From contig LZRQ01000026.1 in assembly GCA_002159155.1 (NCBI GenBank), positions 1 to 36,660 of the forward strand: a stretch of DNA of 36,660 nt, read 5' to 3'. Both the position numbers and the translations under genes were made by a program. The notes under the pieces are model-generated. The model was given only the letters and a program-made list of their open reading frames with translations, did not search any database and had not been told where the DNA came from. Of the stretch, positions 23,903 through 32,005 are shown piece by piece; positions within the stretch are counted from its first letter, which is position 1; each line of letters starts with the position of its first letter. Origin of the DNA: Firmicutes bacterium ZCTH02-B6. GTDB taxonomy: Bacteria > Bacillota > Limnochordia > Limnochordales > ZCTH02-B6.

Positions 23903-23931
23903 TGTATATTGCGACAGCGCCGTGTTGGAAA
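23903..23931 (-). promoter_or_regulatory. Possible promoter for the YigZ gene with very short leader
   Basis: Minus strand: TTTCCA (23931-23926, four of six), 17-bp spacer, TATACA (23908-23903, five of six). The start point would fall at about 23896-23899, next to the AGGAG ribosome binding site (23898-23894), leaving a leader of about 12-15 nt. Confidence 0.4.
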
Positions 23932-24031
23932 CCTGCGTCGAAACGCCCCATGGGCTGGCGCGGGGAAGGACATGGAGACGGAGAGGAAAATCCCTTAGGC
24001 ACAAACTGGCGGTACAGGAGCGGGTGCGACC

Positions 24032-24961
24032 GTGAGCGAGCAGCTGGCGTTGGCGGGTGTGTTCAACATTATGGCTACGCCCTTTACACCCGACGGTGAG
24101 GTGGATGCCGCAGGTATCCGGCAACTGGTGGAGTTCCAGCTCAAGGCCGGTGCTCATGGGCTGACCATCCTTGGCATCATGGGCGAAGCCCACAAGCTGC
24201 GGGACGCGGAGCGGGCGCTCGTGATCGACGCCGTCATGGAGACTGTGGCCGGGCGTGTTCCCGTGGTGGTGACCGTCAGTCACTATGCGACGGACGTGTC
24301 CGTTGGCTGGGCCAGAGACGCGGCCAAAGCCGGTGCCGCGGCGGTAATGGCGGCGCCACCCAATCGGCTGCAGAACCCGGCGGCCATCTTTGAGCACTAC
24401 CGGCGCCTCGCGGGCGAATGCGGGCTGCCCGTGGTCGTGCAAGATGAGCCGGTGCACACCGGGGTCGTCATGCCTGTAGATCTCTTGGTGCGTCTCGCCG
24501 ACGAAATCGACGGATGCCGCTACATCAAGCTCGAAGAAGCGCCCACGCCCCGCAAAGTGGGGCAAATCCTCGCACAGGTCCAGCGGCCCGTCGGCGTCTT
24601 TGGGGGACTTGGCGGCGTGCAGTTTTATTACGAGCTTTGCCGCGGCGCCGTCGGCACCATGACCGGTTTCGCCTTTACGGAGGTACTGGTGGAGGTTTAT
24701 AGGCGTTTCCGGGCAGGGGACAGGGAAGGGGCCCGGGCCGTCTTTTACCGCTACCTGCCCATTATCGCCTATGAAGGCCAGCCTGGGGTCGGCCTGGCGA
24801 TCCGCAAGGAACTCCTGTTCCGGCGCGGCGCCATCCCGCATCCGGCGGTGCGCCTGCCGGCGATGACGGTGGACCCGGGCACTCGGGCGGAGCTGGATGA
24901 AGTGCTGCGGGACGTGGGCCTTGCGGACGCGGGCGTTCCCCTCGCAGTGCAAGCCGGTTGA
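24032..24961 (+). CDS. DapA/NanA-superfamily lyase or hydratase of unknown substrate
   Basis: A 309-residue class I aldolase-type TIM barrel. FNIMATPFTPDGEVDAAGIRQLVEFQLKAGAHGLTILGIMGEAHKL is the family N-terminus. Lys166 in GCRYIKLEEAP should form the Schiff base. The dihydrodipicolinate synthase residues are missing: the GTTGE motif reads GIMGE, and the catalytic Tyr of the YNxP motif is Gln137 in VVVQDEP. It is therefore unlikely to make dihydrodipicolinate; another keto-acid aldolase or hydratase activity is more probable. GTG 24032 follows AGGAGCGG. It is divergent from yigZ and convergent with the SDR gene. Confidence 0.85.
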   Translation: MSEQLALAGVFNIMATPFTPDGEVDAAGIRQLVEFQLKAGAHGLTILGIMGEAHKLRDAERALVIDAVMETVAGRVPVVVTVSHYATDVSVGWARDAAKAGAAAVMAAPPNRLQNPAAIFEHYRRLAGECGLPVVVQDEPVHTGVVMPVDLLVRLADEIDGCRYIKLEEAPTPRKVGQILAQVQRPVGVFGGLGGVQFYYELCRGAVGTMTGFAFTEVLVEVYRRFRAGDREGARAVFYRYLPIIAYEGQPGVGLAIRKELLFRRGAIPHPAVRLPAMTVDPGTRAELDEVLRDVGLADAGVPLAVQAG

Positions 24962-25039
24962 CAGCGACCGAAGCGGGTGCCGTCGTCACAGGGGCTGAGC
25001 GGACGCGTTGGCCGGCTATGTCAGGCTGACGTGGCGCCA

Positions 25040-25834
25040 TCAAACGGAGGGCGACAGGCCGCCGTCCACGTTGATGGCGCAGCCGGTGACGTACGAAGCC
25101 AGGTCCGACGCGAGGAACACAATGACCCGGGCGGCTTCCTCGGGCTCCCCAACGCGCCCGAGCGGGATGTCCTGGGCCAGGCGCTGGTAGTACTCGTCGC
25201 GGGTAAGCCCGGGCTGGGTCGCCTGCCAGCTCCGGTCCTGCTGCGCGCTTTTCACCTTGCCGATGCAGACCGTGTTCACCAGGATGTTGTGCGGCGCGAG
25301 CTCCTTGGACAACGCCTTGGTCAGGGCGATGCCGGCAGCTCGGGAAATGGACGACGGCATGGAGCGTGCCCCGGGGTTTTTGCCCGCGATGGCCGTGACG
25401 TTGACTATGCGGCCGCCGCCCCGTTGGATCATCCACGGCACCGTCAGGCGCGTGAAGCGGATGGCAGCAAAGAGCTTCAATTCCAAGTCGTGGGCGATCC
25501 GCTCGTCCGCCTGCTCGAGGAACGGTCCCGCATCGGCGCCGCCCGCGTTGTTGACCAGGATGTCAATCCCTCCAAAGTGCTGAATCGTCACGTCCACGAC
25601 CCGCTGGATGTCCTCGGGCCGGGTGACGTCGCCGGGCACCGGCAGAAGTTTGCCGCCCCCGCCTGCGGCCTCGATCTCGTTGGCAGCGGCCGCGAGGACA
25701 TCCGGCCGGCGGGCGCACATGACGACGTGCGCCTGCTGTTCAAAGAGCAGCCGTGCGGTCGCCTTGCCGATGCCTTCGCTTGCGCCGGTGACGATGGCGA
25801 CCTTTCGAGCGAGTCCAGTTTCGAAACCGCGCAT
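25040..25834 (-). CDS. SDR-family protein lacking the usual catalytic residues
   Basis: A 264-residue Rossmann protein. TGASEGIG at 16-23 is the cofactor loop, CARRP follows strand 2, GDVTRPEDI binds the adenine and LVNNAGGADAG is at 93-103, so NAD(P) binding looks intact. VGEPEEAARVIVFLASDLASYVTGCAINVDGGLSPSV is the standard C-terminus. The catalytic Ser, Tyr and Lys of the family align to Ala148, Ser161 and Arg165 (SSISRAAGIALTKALSKEL). The rest of that helix is well conserved, so this looks like an established variant group rather than decay. ATG 25834 (minus) follows GGGAGGGAG. Reaction unknown. Confidence 0.88.
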   Translation of the reverse strand: MRGFETGLARKVAIVTGASEGIGKATARLLFEQQAHVVMCARRPDVLAAAANEIEAAGGGGKLLPVPGDVTRPEDIQRVVDVTIQHFGGIDILVNNAGGADAGPFLEQADERIAHDLELKLFAAIRFTRLTVPWMIQRGGGRIVNVTAIAGKNPGARSMPSSISRAAGIALTKALSKELAPHNILVNTVCIGKVKSAQQDRSWQATQPGLTRDEYYQRLAQDIPLGRVGEPEEAARVIVFLASDLASYVTGCAINVDGGLSPSV

Positions 25835-26015
25835 GGGCGCGCTCCCTCCCTTGCGCTCAACCGATTCGGCGCCGCACGGCGGTTTCCTATGACGCTGGTC
25901 GCCGTTTCTCACCCGCCTCGTTTGGCCGTCGCAAGACCTCGCGGAGAAGGTCTACGTGGGAATGCGGCGGCTCGGGATTCGACCGACCGATGGGTGAGAC
26001 GCCGTCCCAGCGGTC

Positions 26016-26044
26016 TTGTCTCGCGGCCTCCGCTGGTGTATGAT
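26016..26044 (+). promoter_or_regulatory. Probable promoter of the B12 transport operon
   Basis: TTGTCT (26016-26021, four of six), 17-bp spacer, TATGAT (26039-26044, five of six). The start point would be near 26051, about 20-25 nt before the cobalamin riboswitch, as expected for its leader. The rest of the gap from the SDR start (25835-26015) shows nothing else. Confidence 0.55.
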
Positions 26045-26069
26045 GCCGACAAAGGCAACCGACAACTGA

Positions 26070-26232
26070 ACTGATGCAGGTGCCCTCATCTGAGGGGTAA
26101 AAGGGAATCGGGTGCGAATCCCGAGCGGTCCCGCCACTGTAACCGGCAATTGTGGGGTCGCGGTCACTGCGCCATGCGTGGGAAGGCCGCGGCGTACATC
26201 CCGCCGGAAGCCAGGAAACCTGCCTGCGTCAG
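26070..26232 (+). promoter_or_regulatory. Cobalamin riboswitch (adenosylcobalamin/B12 family)
   Basis: The conserved core elements appear in order: AGGTGCC (26078-26084), GGGGTAAAAGGGAATCGGGT (from about 26094), GCGAATCCCGAGCGGTCCCG, CCACTGTAACCGG (the B12 box region) and GCCAGGAAACCTGCC (about 26210-26224). Cobalamin binding pairs the loop with the core and shifts the downstream RNA. It is followed by an intrinsic terminator and by a btuFCD-type operon, so B12 should lower expression of the importer. Confidence 0.93.
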
Positions 26233-26296
26233 GGTGACGTACACGCCTTCGGGCTTGGGGCGGGTACGGGAACGGCAGCGCGCGTGCTGTCCCTGT

Positions 26297-26324
26297 AACC
26301 TGTCCTCTGCGGACAGGTTTTTTT
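26297..26324 (+). terminator. Intrinsic terminator of the riboswitch expression platform
   Basis: AACCTGTCC (26297-26305) pairs perfectly with GGACAGGTT (26311-26319) over a five-base loop, followed at once by a run of T to 26324. It lies about 65 nt after the aptamer and before the btuF start, so it is probably the transcription-attenuating off switch. Confidence 0.88.
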
Positions 26325-26419
26325 GTTCCCGTGGCCATTCCCCTGGTCTCACGGACGGCGCCGCCCTTGCGGTGCCCGGCCGGTCGGTTGCCAAAGGACG
26401 ACCAGAGGAGGCAGGCGCG

Positions 26420-27469
26420 GTGTACGGTGTGGCTCTGACGGTTTGGCAGCAGGTGATTTGGCTCCTGCAGGCCGTTGCCCGCCCGCAGGCGGCGCTGCGG
26501 GCCGGGTGGGCTCTCGGGCGTATGAAGGTGCTGCGGCATGCGGTCCCGGGGTTGACGACCGTGCGGATGTTTGTCCCTGCGCTGGGCATGGCAGCGGCGT
26601 TGACGTTGGTGTTGTCCGGGGCCCTAGGGGCGACTGCCGCCGAGGGGTTTCCCAGGACGCTGGTGGACGAACTCGGGCAGGCGATTGTGCTTGAGCAGCC
26701 GCCGCAACGTATCTTCTCCGTCGGTCTTGCCATGGACAACATCCTGCTTTCCATCACCGACCCGGCGCGGGTGGTGGCCGTGACCCGCTTTGCCCTGGAC
26801 CCTGCCAGCTCCTACGTGATCGACCGGATCCAGGACCACATGATCATCGTGGATCAGCTCAACGCGGAGCAGGTGTTGGCGGCCCACCCGGACATCGTGT
26901 TGATCACCGAGTGGAACAATCCCGACGTGGTGCGGCAGCTGCGGGATCTAGGCGTGACGCTTTACACTTTCACCGGCTTTGACACGGTCGAAGACGCGCT
27001 GGACATGGTGCTGCGCATCGGCGAGATTACTGGCGATGAGGAGCGGGCGGCTGCCATCGTGGCGGAGTTCCGCCAGCGGGCGGCAGCGGTGGCCGAGCGG
27101 GTCGCCGGCCGCGAGCGGCCGCGGGTGCTGGTGCTGGACAACTGGGGCGGAACCACGGGACCGGGGTTGTCTGCCCACGACATCATCGAGCTGGCCGGGG
27201 GCATCAACTTGGCCGCCGAGTACGGCATCCACGGCTGGCAGCCCATCGACCGCGAGGCCGTCGTCGAGATGAATCCGGACGTCATCATCACGTATTCGGG
27301 CGAGGCGTTTGCGGAGGAACTGCGGCGGGATCCCGTGCTTCAGGCGGTCAAGGCAGGGCGCACGGGCCAAATCTTCCATGTGAACCACATGGAGATCCAC
27401 ACGCACCATTACATTCTCGCCATCGAAGAGCTGGCGCGGCGGCTGCACCCGGAGGCCTTTTCACAATGA
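26420..27469 (+). CDS. btuF: Vitamin B12 ABC transporter substrate-binding protein
   Basis: A periplasmic-binding-protein type III receptor (BtuF/FecB fold). After the signal sequence it reads DELGQAIVLEQPPQRIFSVGLAMDNILLSITDPARVVAV, NAEQVLAAHPDIVLITEWNNPDVVRQLRDLGVTLYTF and VLVLDNWGGTTGPGLSAHDIIELAGGINLA. Near the end is QIFHVNHMEIHTHHYILAIEELARRLHPEAF. GTG 26420 follows a strong GAGGAGG by about 9 nt but puts some 55 residues before the hydrophobic signal core. ATG 26522 would give a normal signal peptide but has only a weak ribosome binding site. Cleavage is likely at ATAA/EG; no lipobox Cys. ATGA overlaps the permease start. The B12 call rests on the riboswitch upstream. Confidence 0.88.
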   Translation: MYGVALTVWQQVIWLLQAVARPQAALRAGWALGRMKVLRHAVPGLTTVRMFVPALGMAAALTLVLSGALGATAAEGFPRTLVDELGQAIVLEQPPQRIFSVGLAMDNILLSITDPARVVAVTRFALDPASSYVIDRIQDHMIIVDQLNAEQVLAAHPDIVLITEWNNPDVVRQLRDLGVTLYTFTGFDTVEDALDMVLRIGEITGDEERAAAIVAEFRQRAAAVAERVAGRERPRVLVLDNWGGTTGPGLSAHDIIELAGGINLAAEYGIHGWQPIDREAVVEMNPDVIITYSGEAFAEELRRDPVLQAVKAGRTGQIFHVNHMEIHTHHYILAIEELARRLHPEAFSQ

Positions 27470-28575
27470 CGACCTTGCGGGAACCCGGCTCGGCGCGAAA
27501 GGCGGCCGCTCCGGCCGGCCTTTCTCAGGCGCGCGGACGGGCGCACGCGGCGCTCCTGCGCCCGCTGGCGCTGCTGGCGGGGTTCATGGGGCTGCTGGCG
27601 GTTTCCGTGGTGGTGGCCACGGCAGTCGGTACGGTGCAGTTGCCCTACGGAGAGACGGCGCGGGTCGTCCTGGTCAAGGCGCTGGGGCTCGGGTGGCCGC
27701 TGGATCCGACGTATGAGGCCATCGTGTGGACCGTACGCCTGCCGCGGGTGCTCGCAGCGGGGGTCGTGGGACTCGCCCTGGCGGTGTGCGGGGCCGCCAT
27801 GCAGGGATTGTTCAAAAACCCGCTGGCGTCGCCGGACATCCTCGGGGTATCGTCGGGCGGGGCGCTGGGCGCGGTGGTAGGCATCTTTCTAGGGTGGCCG
27901 CTGGTGAATCCGTGGCTCGTGCCTGGCGCGGCCTTTGCGGGGGCGCTGGCGACTCTGGCCGTTGTGTACGCCCTAGCCACCAGGGGCGGGCGCACCGACC
28001 TGGCCACGTTGCTGTTGGCAGGGGTGGCCGTCAGCTCCTTTGCCGGGGCCGTCATCGCGCTCTTGTACCACTTCGTCGAAGACGGCGTGCTGCGCCAGAT
28101 CGTGTACTGGCTCATGGGCAACTTGGCTGGGAAGCGATGGGAGCACCTGGCGGTGATGGCGCCGCCGGTGGCTGTGGGCTGCGGCGGCCTGTGGCTCTTG
28201 TCCCGGGAACTCAACCTACTGATGGGCGGTGAGGACGACGCCCGGGCCCTCGGCGTGCCCGTGGAGCGAACGAAGCGTTGGGTCATGGTGTTGGCGGCGC
28301 TGGCAACCGGCGCCGCGGTGTCCGTGACCGGAGTCATTGGCTTCGTCGGCCTCATCGTCCCCCACATCGTGCGCCTGCTGATCGGTCCCGATCACCGGTG
28401 GCTGCTGCCCGCCAGCGGCTTGCTGGGCGCGAGCTTCCTCATCCTGGCGGACCTCCTGGCGCGCACGGCCTTTAGCCCGGTGGAGCTGCGCACCGGGATC
28501 GTCACCGCACTGGCCGGGGTGCCGTTTTTCCTGTACCTCTTGGCCAAGCGCCGCGCGATGGTGAGGTGGAGCTGA
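27466..28575 (+). CDS. btuC: Vitamin B12 ABC transporter permease (FecCD family)
   Basis: A 369-residue inner-membrane subunit with about ten helices. LPYGETARVVLVKALGLG and VWTVRLPRVLAAGVVGLALAVCGAAMQGLFKNPLASPDILGVSSGGALGAVVG are typical of the FecCD permeases (BtuC, FhuB). YWLMGNLAGKRWEHL, ARALGVPVERTKRWVMVLAAL and VTGVIGFVGLIVPHIVRLLIGPDHRWLLPASGLLGASFLILADLLAR complete it. The ATG overlaps the binding-protein stop (27466-27469) and its stop overlaps the ATPase start, so all three are translationally coupled. Iron-siderophore uptake would be the alternative, but the riboswitch argues for cobalamin. Confidence 0.92.
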   Translation: MTTLREPGSARKAAAPAGLSQARGRAHAALLRPLALLAGFMGLLAVSVVVATAVGTVQLPYGETARVVLVKALGLGWPLDPTYEAIVWTVRLPRVLAAGVVGLALAVCGAAMQGLFKNPLASPDILGVSSGGALGAVVGIFLGWPLVNPWLVPGAAFAGALATLAVVYALATRGGRTDLATLLLAGVAVSSFAGAVIALLYHFVEDGVLRQIVYWLMGNLAGKRWEHLAVMAPPVAVGCGGLWLLSRELNLLMGGEDDARALGVPVERTKRWVMVLAALATGAAVSVTGVIGFVGLIVPHIVRLLIGPDHRWLLPASGLLGASFLILADLLARTAFSPVELRTGIVTALAGVPFFLYLLAKRRAMVRWS

Positions 28576-29357
28576 CCGTGGAGGCGATCTTGCGGGCAGA
28601 GGCCGTCTCGTACCGGGTCCACGGGCACACCATTTTGCAGGGCGTGGACGCGCACGTCGTTTCCGGGGAGTTTCTCGGCATCATTGGCCCCAATGGGGCA
28701 GGAAAGACGACCCTCATGCGGGTGTTGGCGGGACTTGCGCGGCCAACCGCAGGGCGGGTGCTATGGCAAGGCCGGCCCTTGACGGAGCTGCCTGACCGGG
28801 AACGGGCGCGGCGGATCGGGTTTGTGAGCCAAAACCCGGCCATCGGCTTTGGCTTCACCGTGCGGGATGTGGTGAGCATGGGCCGCTACCCGTACCGGCG
28901 GCTGTTTGAGGGCTGGCGGGCGGCCGACCAGGAGGCCGTGCAGGCGGCCATGGCGGCGACGGGCGTCTCGCATCTTGAGGACCGGCCGGTGACGGATCTT
29001 TCGGGCGGCGAGCGCCAGCGGGTGTTCTTGGCCCGGGCTTTGGCCCAACAGCCCCGGGTGCTGTTTCTCGACGAACCCATCGCCAACCTGGACGTGCGCT
29101 ACCAGCTGGAAGTGCTCAACCTGGTCAGCGGGCTCCGGGAGCGCCACGGCTGGACGGTGGTGATGGCCATCCACGACCTCAACTGGGCCTTGCGCTACTG
29201 CGACCGGCTGCTGGTGCTGCAGGCAGGGCGAGTCGCCGCCTGCGGGGCCGCCCAGAGCGTGCTCAACGAGGACCTCATCGCAACCGTCTTCGGCGTAAAG
29301 AGCCGCGTCGAGCGGGACGGCGGGCGGGCGGTGCGGGTGGAATTCCTTAGCGTGTGA
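28566..29357 (+). CDS. btuD: Vitamin B12 ABC transporter ATP-binding protein
   Basis: A 263-residue ATPase that drives the importer. Walker A GPNGAGKT lies at 41-48, the Q loop in GFVSQNPAIGFGFTVRDVVSMGRYPYRR, the signature LSGGERQRVFLARALAQ near 144, Walker B VLFLDEP near 164, D loop ANLD and switch His in VMAIHDLNWALRYCD. This is the FepC/BtuD class. GTG 28566 starts inside the end of the permease gene; GTG 28578 is an alternative start. It is the last gene of the riboswitch operon. The C-terminus (RVERDGGRAVRVEFL) is slightly longer than the core. Confidence 0.92.
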   Translation: MELTVEAILRAEAVSYRVHGHTILQGVDAHVVSGEFLGIIGPNGAGKTTLMRVLAGLARPTAGRVLWQGRPLTELPDRERARRIGFVSQNPAIGFGFTVRDVVSMGRYPYRRLFEGWRAADQEAVQAAMAATGVSHLEDRPVTDLSGGERQRVFLARALAQQPRVLFLDEPIANLDVRYQLEVLNLVSGLRERHGWTVVMAIHDLNWALRYCDRLLVLQAGRVAACGAAQSVLNEDLIATVFGVKSRVERDGGRAVRVEFLSV

Positions 29358-29437
29358 GGCGGGAGCGCTTGAGGCGGCCCCGGTGAAACCCGCCCCGTTT
29401 GCGTGCGACGGTGCGCCGGACCGCTTGCCGGCCGGCC

Positions 29438-30400
29438 CTAATACATCGGGTGAATCTCCGTCCCTGGCGGCACCAGCCGGTCGATGAACTCCAGATGCTC
29501 CGGGGCCAGCGACCAGCCGAAAGCGGCCAAGTTGTCCTCGAGCTGCTCCATGGTCCGCGGGCCGATAATGGGGGCGGTCACCGCGGGCTGCTGCAAGAGC
29601 CAGTTGAGGGCCAGTTGGCTGATGGTGCGCCCGATCTCCTTGGCCAAGCCTTCCAATTGCTCGACCACCGCAAACCGTTTGGCGCTCAGCTCCGACTCTA
29701 GGTCCCAGTTGCGGCGCACGGCCCGGGAATCGGGCGGCGGCGCCTCACCCCGGCGGTACTTGCCCGACAGCCAGCCGGCCGCCAGCGGGCTCCAGGGGAT
29801 GATGGCAAACCCGTGCTTCTGGGCGAAGGGCAGGAGCTCCCGCTCGATGCCGCGGTTGAGGATGTTGTAGGGCGGTTGCTCGCATACGAACCGCTCATAG
29901 CCCATCCGTTCCGAAATCCAGAGGCTTTCGCACAGCTGCCATGCTGGGAAGGTGGAGGTGCCGATGTAACGCACCTTGCCTTGGCGGACGAGGTCCGTCA
30001 GTGCGCTCAACGTTTCGTCCAAGGGCGTGTCGGGGTCGGGCCGGTGGACCTGGTAGAGGTCGATGTAGTCCGTCTTTAGGCGCCGCAGGCTCCCTTCCAC
30101 TTCCCGCATGATGTGCCAGCGGCTGTTGCCCCGGTCGTTAGGGCCGTCTCCCACGGGCCGTGAGAACTTGGTGGCGAGAATCACCTGGTCCCGCCGCCCG
30201 GCCAGGGCCTCGCCGACGATCTCCTCCGACAGGCCGCGGCTGTAGACGTTGGCGGTGTCGATGAAGTTGATGCCCGCGTCCAAAGCCCGGTGAATGATGC
30301 GGATGGACTCGGCTTCGTCCGTCACCCAGCCAAAGTTGAGGCATCCGAGGCACAAGCGCGAAACCTTTACACCCGCACGCCCGAGCTTGACGTACTCCAA
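29438..30400 (-). CDS. Aldo/keto reductase
   Basis: A 320-residue NADPH-dependent oxidoreductase, TIM barrel, of the YhdN/GSP69 type. The catalytic tetrad is complete: Asp48 and Tyr53 (INFIDTANVYSRG), Lys78 (LATKF) and His119 (YQVHRPD). Cofactor-binding marks are IIPWSPLAAGWLSGKYRRGE and APIIGPRTMEQLEDNLAAF. Start TTG 30400 gives the classic MEYVKLGRAGVKVSRLCLG N-terminus, and AGGGAGG (30415-30409) lies 8 nt before it. The ATG at 30421 has the ribosome binding site after it and is unlikely. It runs on the minus strand after the aldehyde dehydrogenase, 114 bp on, and could be in the same operon. Substrate unknown. Confidence 0.92.
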   Translation of the reverse strand: MEYVKLGRAGVKVSRLCLGCLNFGWVTDEAESIRIIHRALDAGINFIDTANVYSRGLSEEIVGEALAGRRDQVILATKFSRPVGDGPNDRGNSRWHIMREVEGSLRRLKTDYIDLYQVHRPDPDTPLDETLSALTDLVRQGKVRYIGTSTFPAWQLCESLWISERMGYERFVCEQPPYNILNRGIERELLPFAQKHGFAIIPWSPLAAGWLSGKYRRGEAPPPDSRAVRRNWDLESELSAKRFAVVEQLEGLAKEIGRTISQLALNWLLQQPAVTAPIIGPRTMEQLEDNLAAFGWSLAPEHLEFIDRLVPPGTEIHPMY

Positions 30401-30514
30401 AGCGTCCACCTCCCTGTGCATGCCAGAAGGGACCGGCCCGCGGCCGGCAAGCCGGTCCCGTAACGTTCGTCTGCGTGACTCGCCCAGGCGCCTCGCCAAT
30501 GTGAGTCGCCAGCG

Positions 30515-32005
30515 TCATTCGCCCGGCACGGTTTCGTCGATGGCCAGGCCCACCATCTTGACCTCGAGGAACTCGTGGATGCCGTACGGCCCGCCCTCGC
30601 GGCCGATACCGCTTTCCTTGAAGCCGCCGAAGGGCACTTGCGGCGTCGACGGCAGCCCCTCGTTGACCCCCACGATGCCGTACTCAAGCCGCTCCGCGGC
30701 CCGCAGGGCGCGGTTGATGTTTTCGGTGAAGACGTAGGCCGCCAGCCCGTATCGGCTGTCGTTGGCCCGGCGGTAAGCCTCCGCTTCGGTGTCAAACGCG
30801 ATGATGGGCGCCACGGGGCCAAAGGTTTCTTCCTTCATAATGCGCATCTCGTCGTGCATGTCCACCAGGACCGTTGGCGCGTACCAGCAGCCGCCCGAGA
30901 AACCGTCGCCCGTGATGACGTGCCCGCCGGTGAGGACCCGCGCCCCTTTTGCCACGGCGTCGTCCACATGGCTCTTGACCTTTTCCAGGCCCGCCGCGTC
31001 GATAAGCGGCCCCACCTGCACGTCTTCCTCGAGCCCGTGGCCCACCTTCAAGCTGCGCACGGCCTCGGCAAAACGCTGGGCAAAGGCGTCGAGGATCCCC
31101 CGCTGCACGTAGATGCGGTTGGCGCAGACGCACGTCTGGCCCATGTTGCGAAACTTGGACGCGAGCGTGCCGGCAACGGCTTTGTCCAGGTCAGCGTCGT
31201 CAAAGATGATGACGGGGGCGTGCCCGCCCAGCTCCAGCGAGACGCGCTTGACCTGGCCGGCCGCCTCACGCATCAGGTACTTGCCCACCTCGGTGGAGCC
31301 GGTAAACGTGATCTTGCGTACCAGCTCGTTGTGAAGCATCTCCTCGCCCACAGGGCGGGGATCCGAGGTCGGGACGATGTTGAGGACGCCCGGCGGCAGG
31401 CCGGCTTGGGCAAACAGCTCCGCGAGGGCCAGGGCCGTGAGCGGCGTCTGCTCGGCGGGCTTCAAGACGACAGTGCAGCCGGCGGCCAGCGCCGGCGCGA
31501 CCTTACGGGTCACCATGGCCGCCGGGAAGTTCCACGGCGTGATGGCGGCGACGACACCGATAGGCTGCTTGAGCACCAGGTGCCGCTTTCCAAAAGTCCA
31601 GTGGGGGATAATGTCGCCGTAGACCCGTTCGGCTTCGCCCGCGAACCAGTCGAGAAACCCGGCGGCGTATTCGATCTCGCCGCGGGCTTCCCGGATCGGC
31701 TTGCCGCCCTCCCGCGTCAATTGGCGGGCCAGCGGTTCTTTCCGCTCCCGCATGAGGGCCGCCACGTGCCGCAGGATGCGGCTGCGGTCGACCGCCGGCG
31801 TGCGGGACCACGCCGGAAACGCCCGGTAGGCGGCCTCGATGGCGCGGCGCGCGTCATCCGCGCCCGCGTCGGCCACGAAGGCCACCGTTGCCCCGGTGGC
31901 GGGGTCCGTCACGGGAAACGTGCGGCCGCTGCCGGCTGGTTCCCATTGGCCGTCCACGAACAGACCATACGTCCTGGTACCGGTTTGCGCCGTGAGCTCC
32001 GTCAT
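30515..32005 (-). CDS. Aldehyde dehydrogenase (succinate-semialdehyde dehydrogenase-like)
   Basis: A 496-residue NAD(P)-dependent enzyme that oxidises an aldehyde to its acid. Marks in order: YGLFVDGQWEPAGSGRTFPV, ITPWNFPAAMVTRKVAPALAAGCTVVLKPAEQTPLTAL, FTGSTEVGKYLM, Glu258 (SLELGGHAPVIIFDDADLD) and catalytic Cys292 (GQTCVCANRIYV). IMKEETFGPVAPIIAFDTEAEA and PFGGFKESGIGREGG close the fold. The pattern is closest to the GabD group, but other aldehydes are possible. ATG 32005 overlaps the stop of the upstream membrane-protein gene as ATGA, and AGGGAGGAC lies 7-8 nt upstream of it. Confidence 0.93.
   Translation of the reverse strand: MTELTAQTGTRTYGLFVDGQWEPAGSGRTFPVTDPATGATVAFVADAGADDARRAIEAAYRAFPAWSRTPAVDRSRILRHVAALMRERKEPLARQLTREGGKPIREARGEIEYAAGFLDWFAGEAERVYGDIIPHWTFGKRHLVLKQPIGVVAAITPWNFPAAMVTRKVAPALAAGCTVVLKPAEQTPLTALALAELFAQAGLPPGVLNIVPTSDPRPVGEEMLHNELVRKITFTGSTEVGKYLMREAAGQVKRVSLELGGHAPVIIFDDADLDKAVAGTLASKFRNMGQTCVCANRIYVQRGILDAFAQRFAEAVRSLKVGHGLEEDVQVGPLIDAAGLEKVKSHVDDAVAKGARVLTGGHVITGDGFSGGCWYAPTVLVDMHDEMRIMKEETFGPVAPIIAFDTEAEAYRRANDSRYGLAAYVFTENINRALRAAERLEYGIVGVNEGLPSTPQVPFGGFKESGIGREGGPYGIHEFLEVKMVGLAIDETVPGE

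Noticed and set aside
23885..24952. N-terminal extension of the YigZ frame by over 350 codons
   Set aside because: It runs antisense to the DapA-like gene and has no domain; a ribosome binding site supports ATG 23884.
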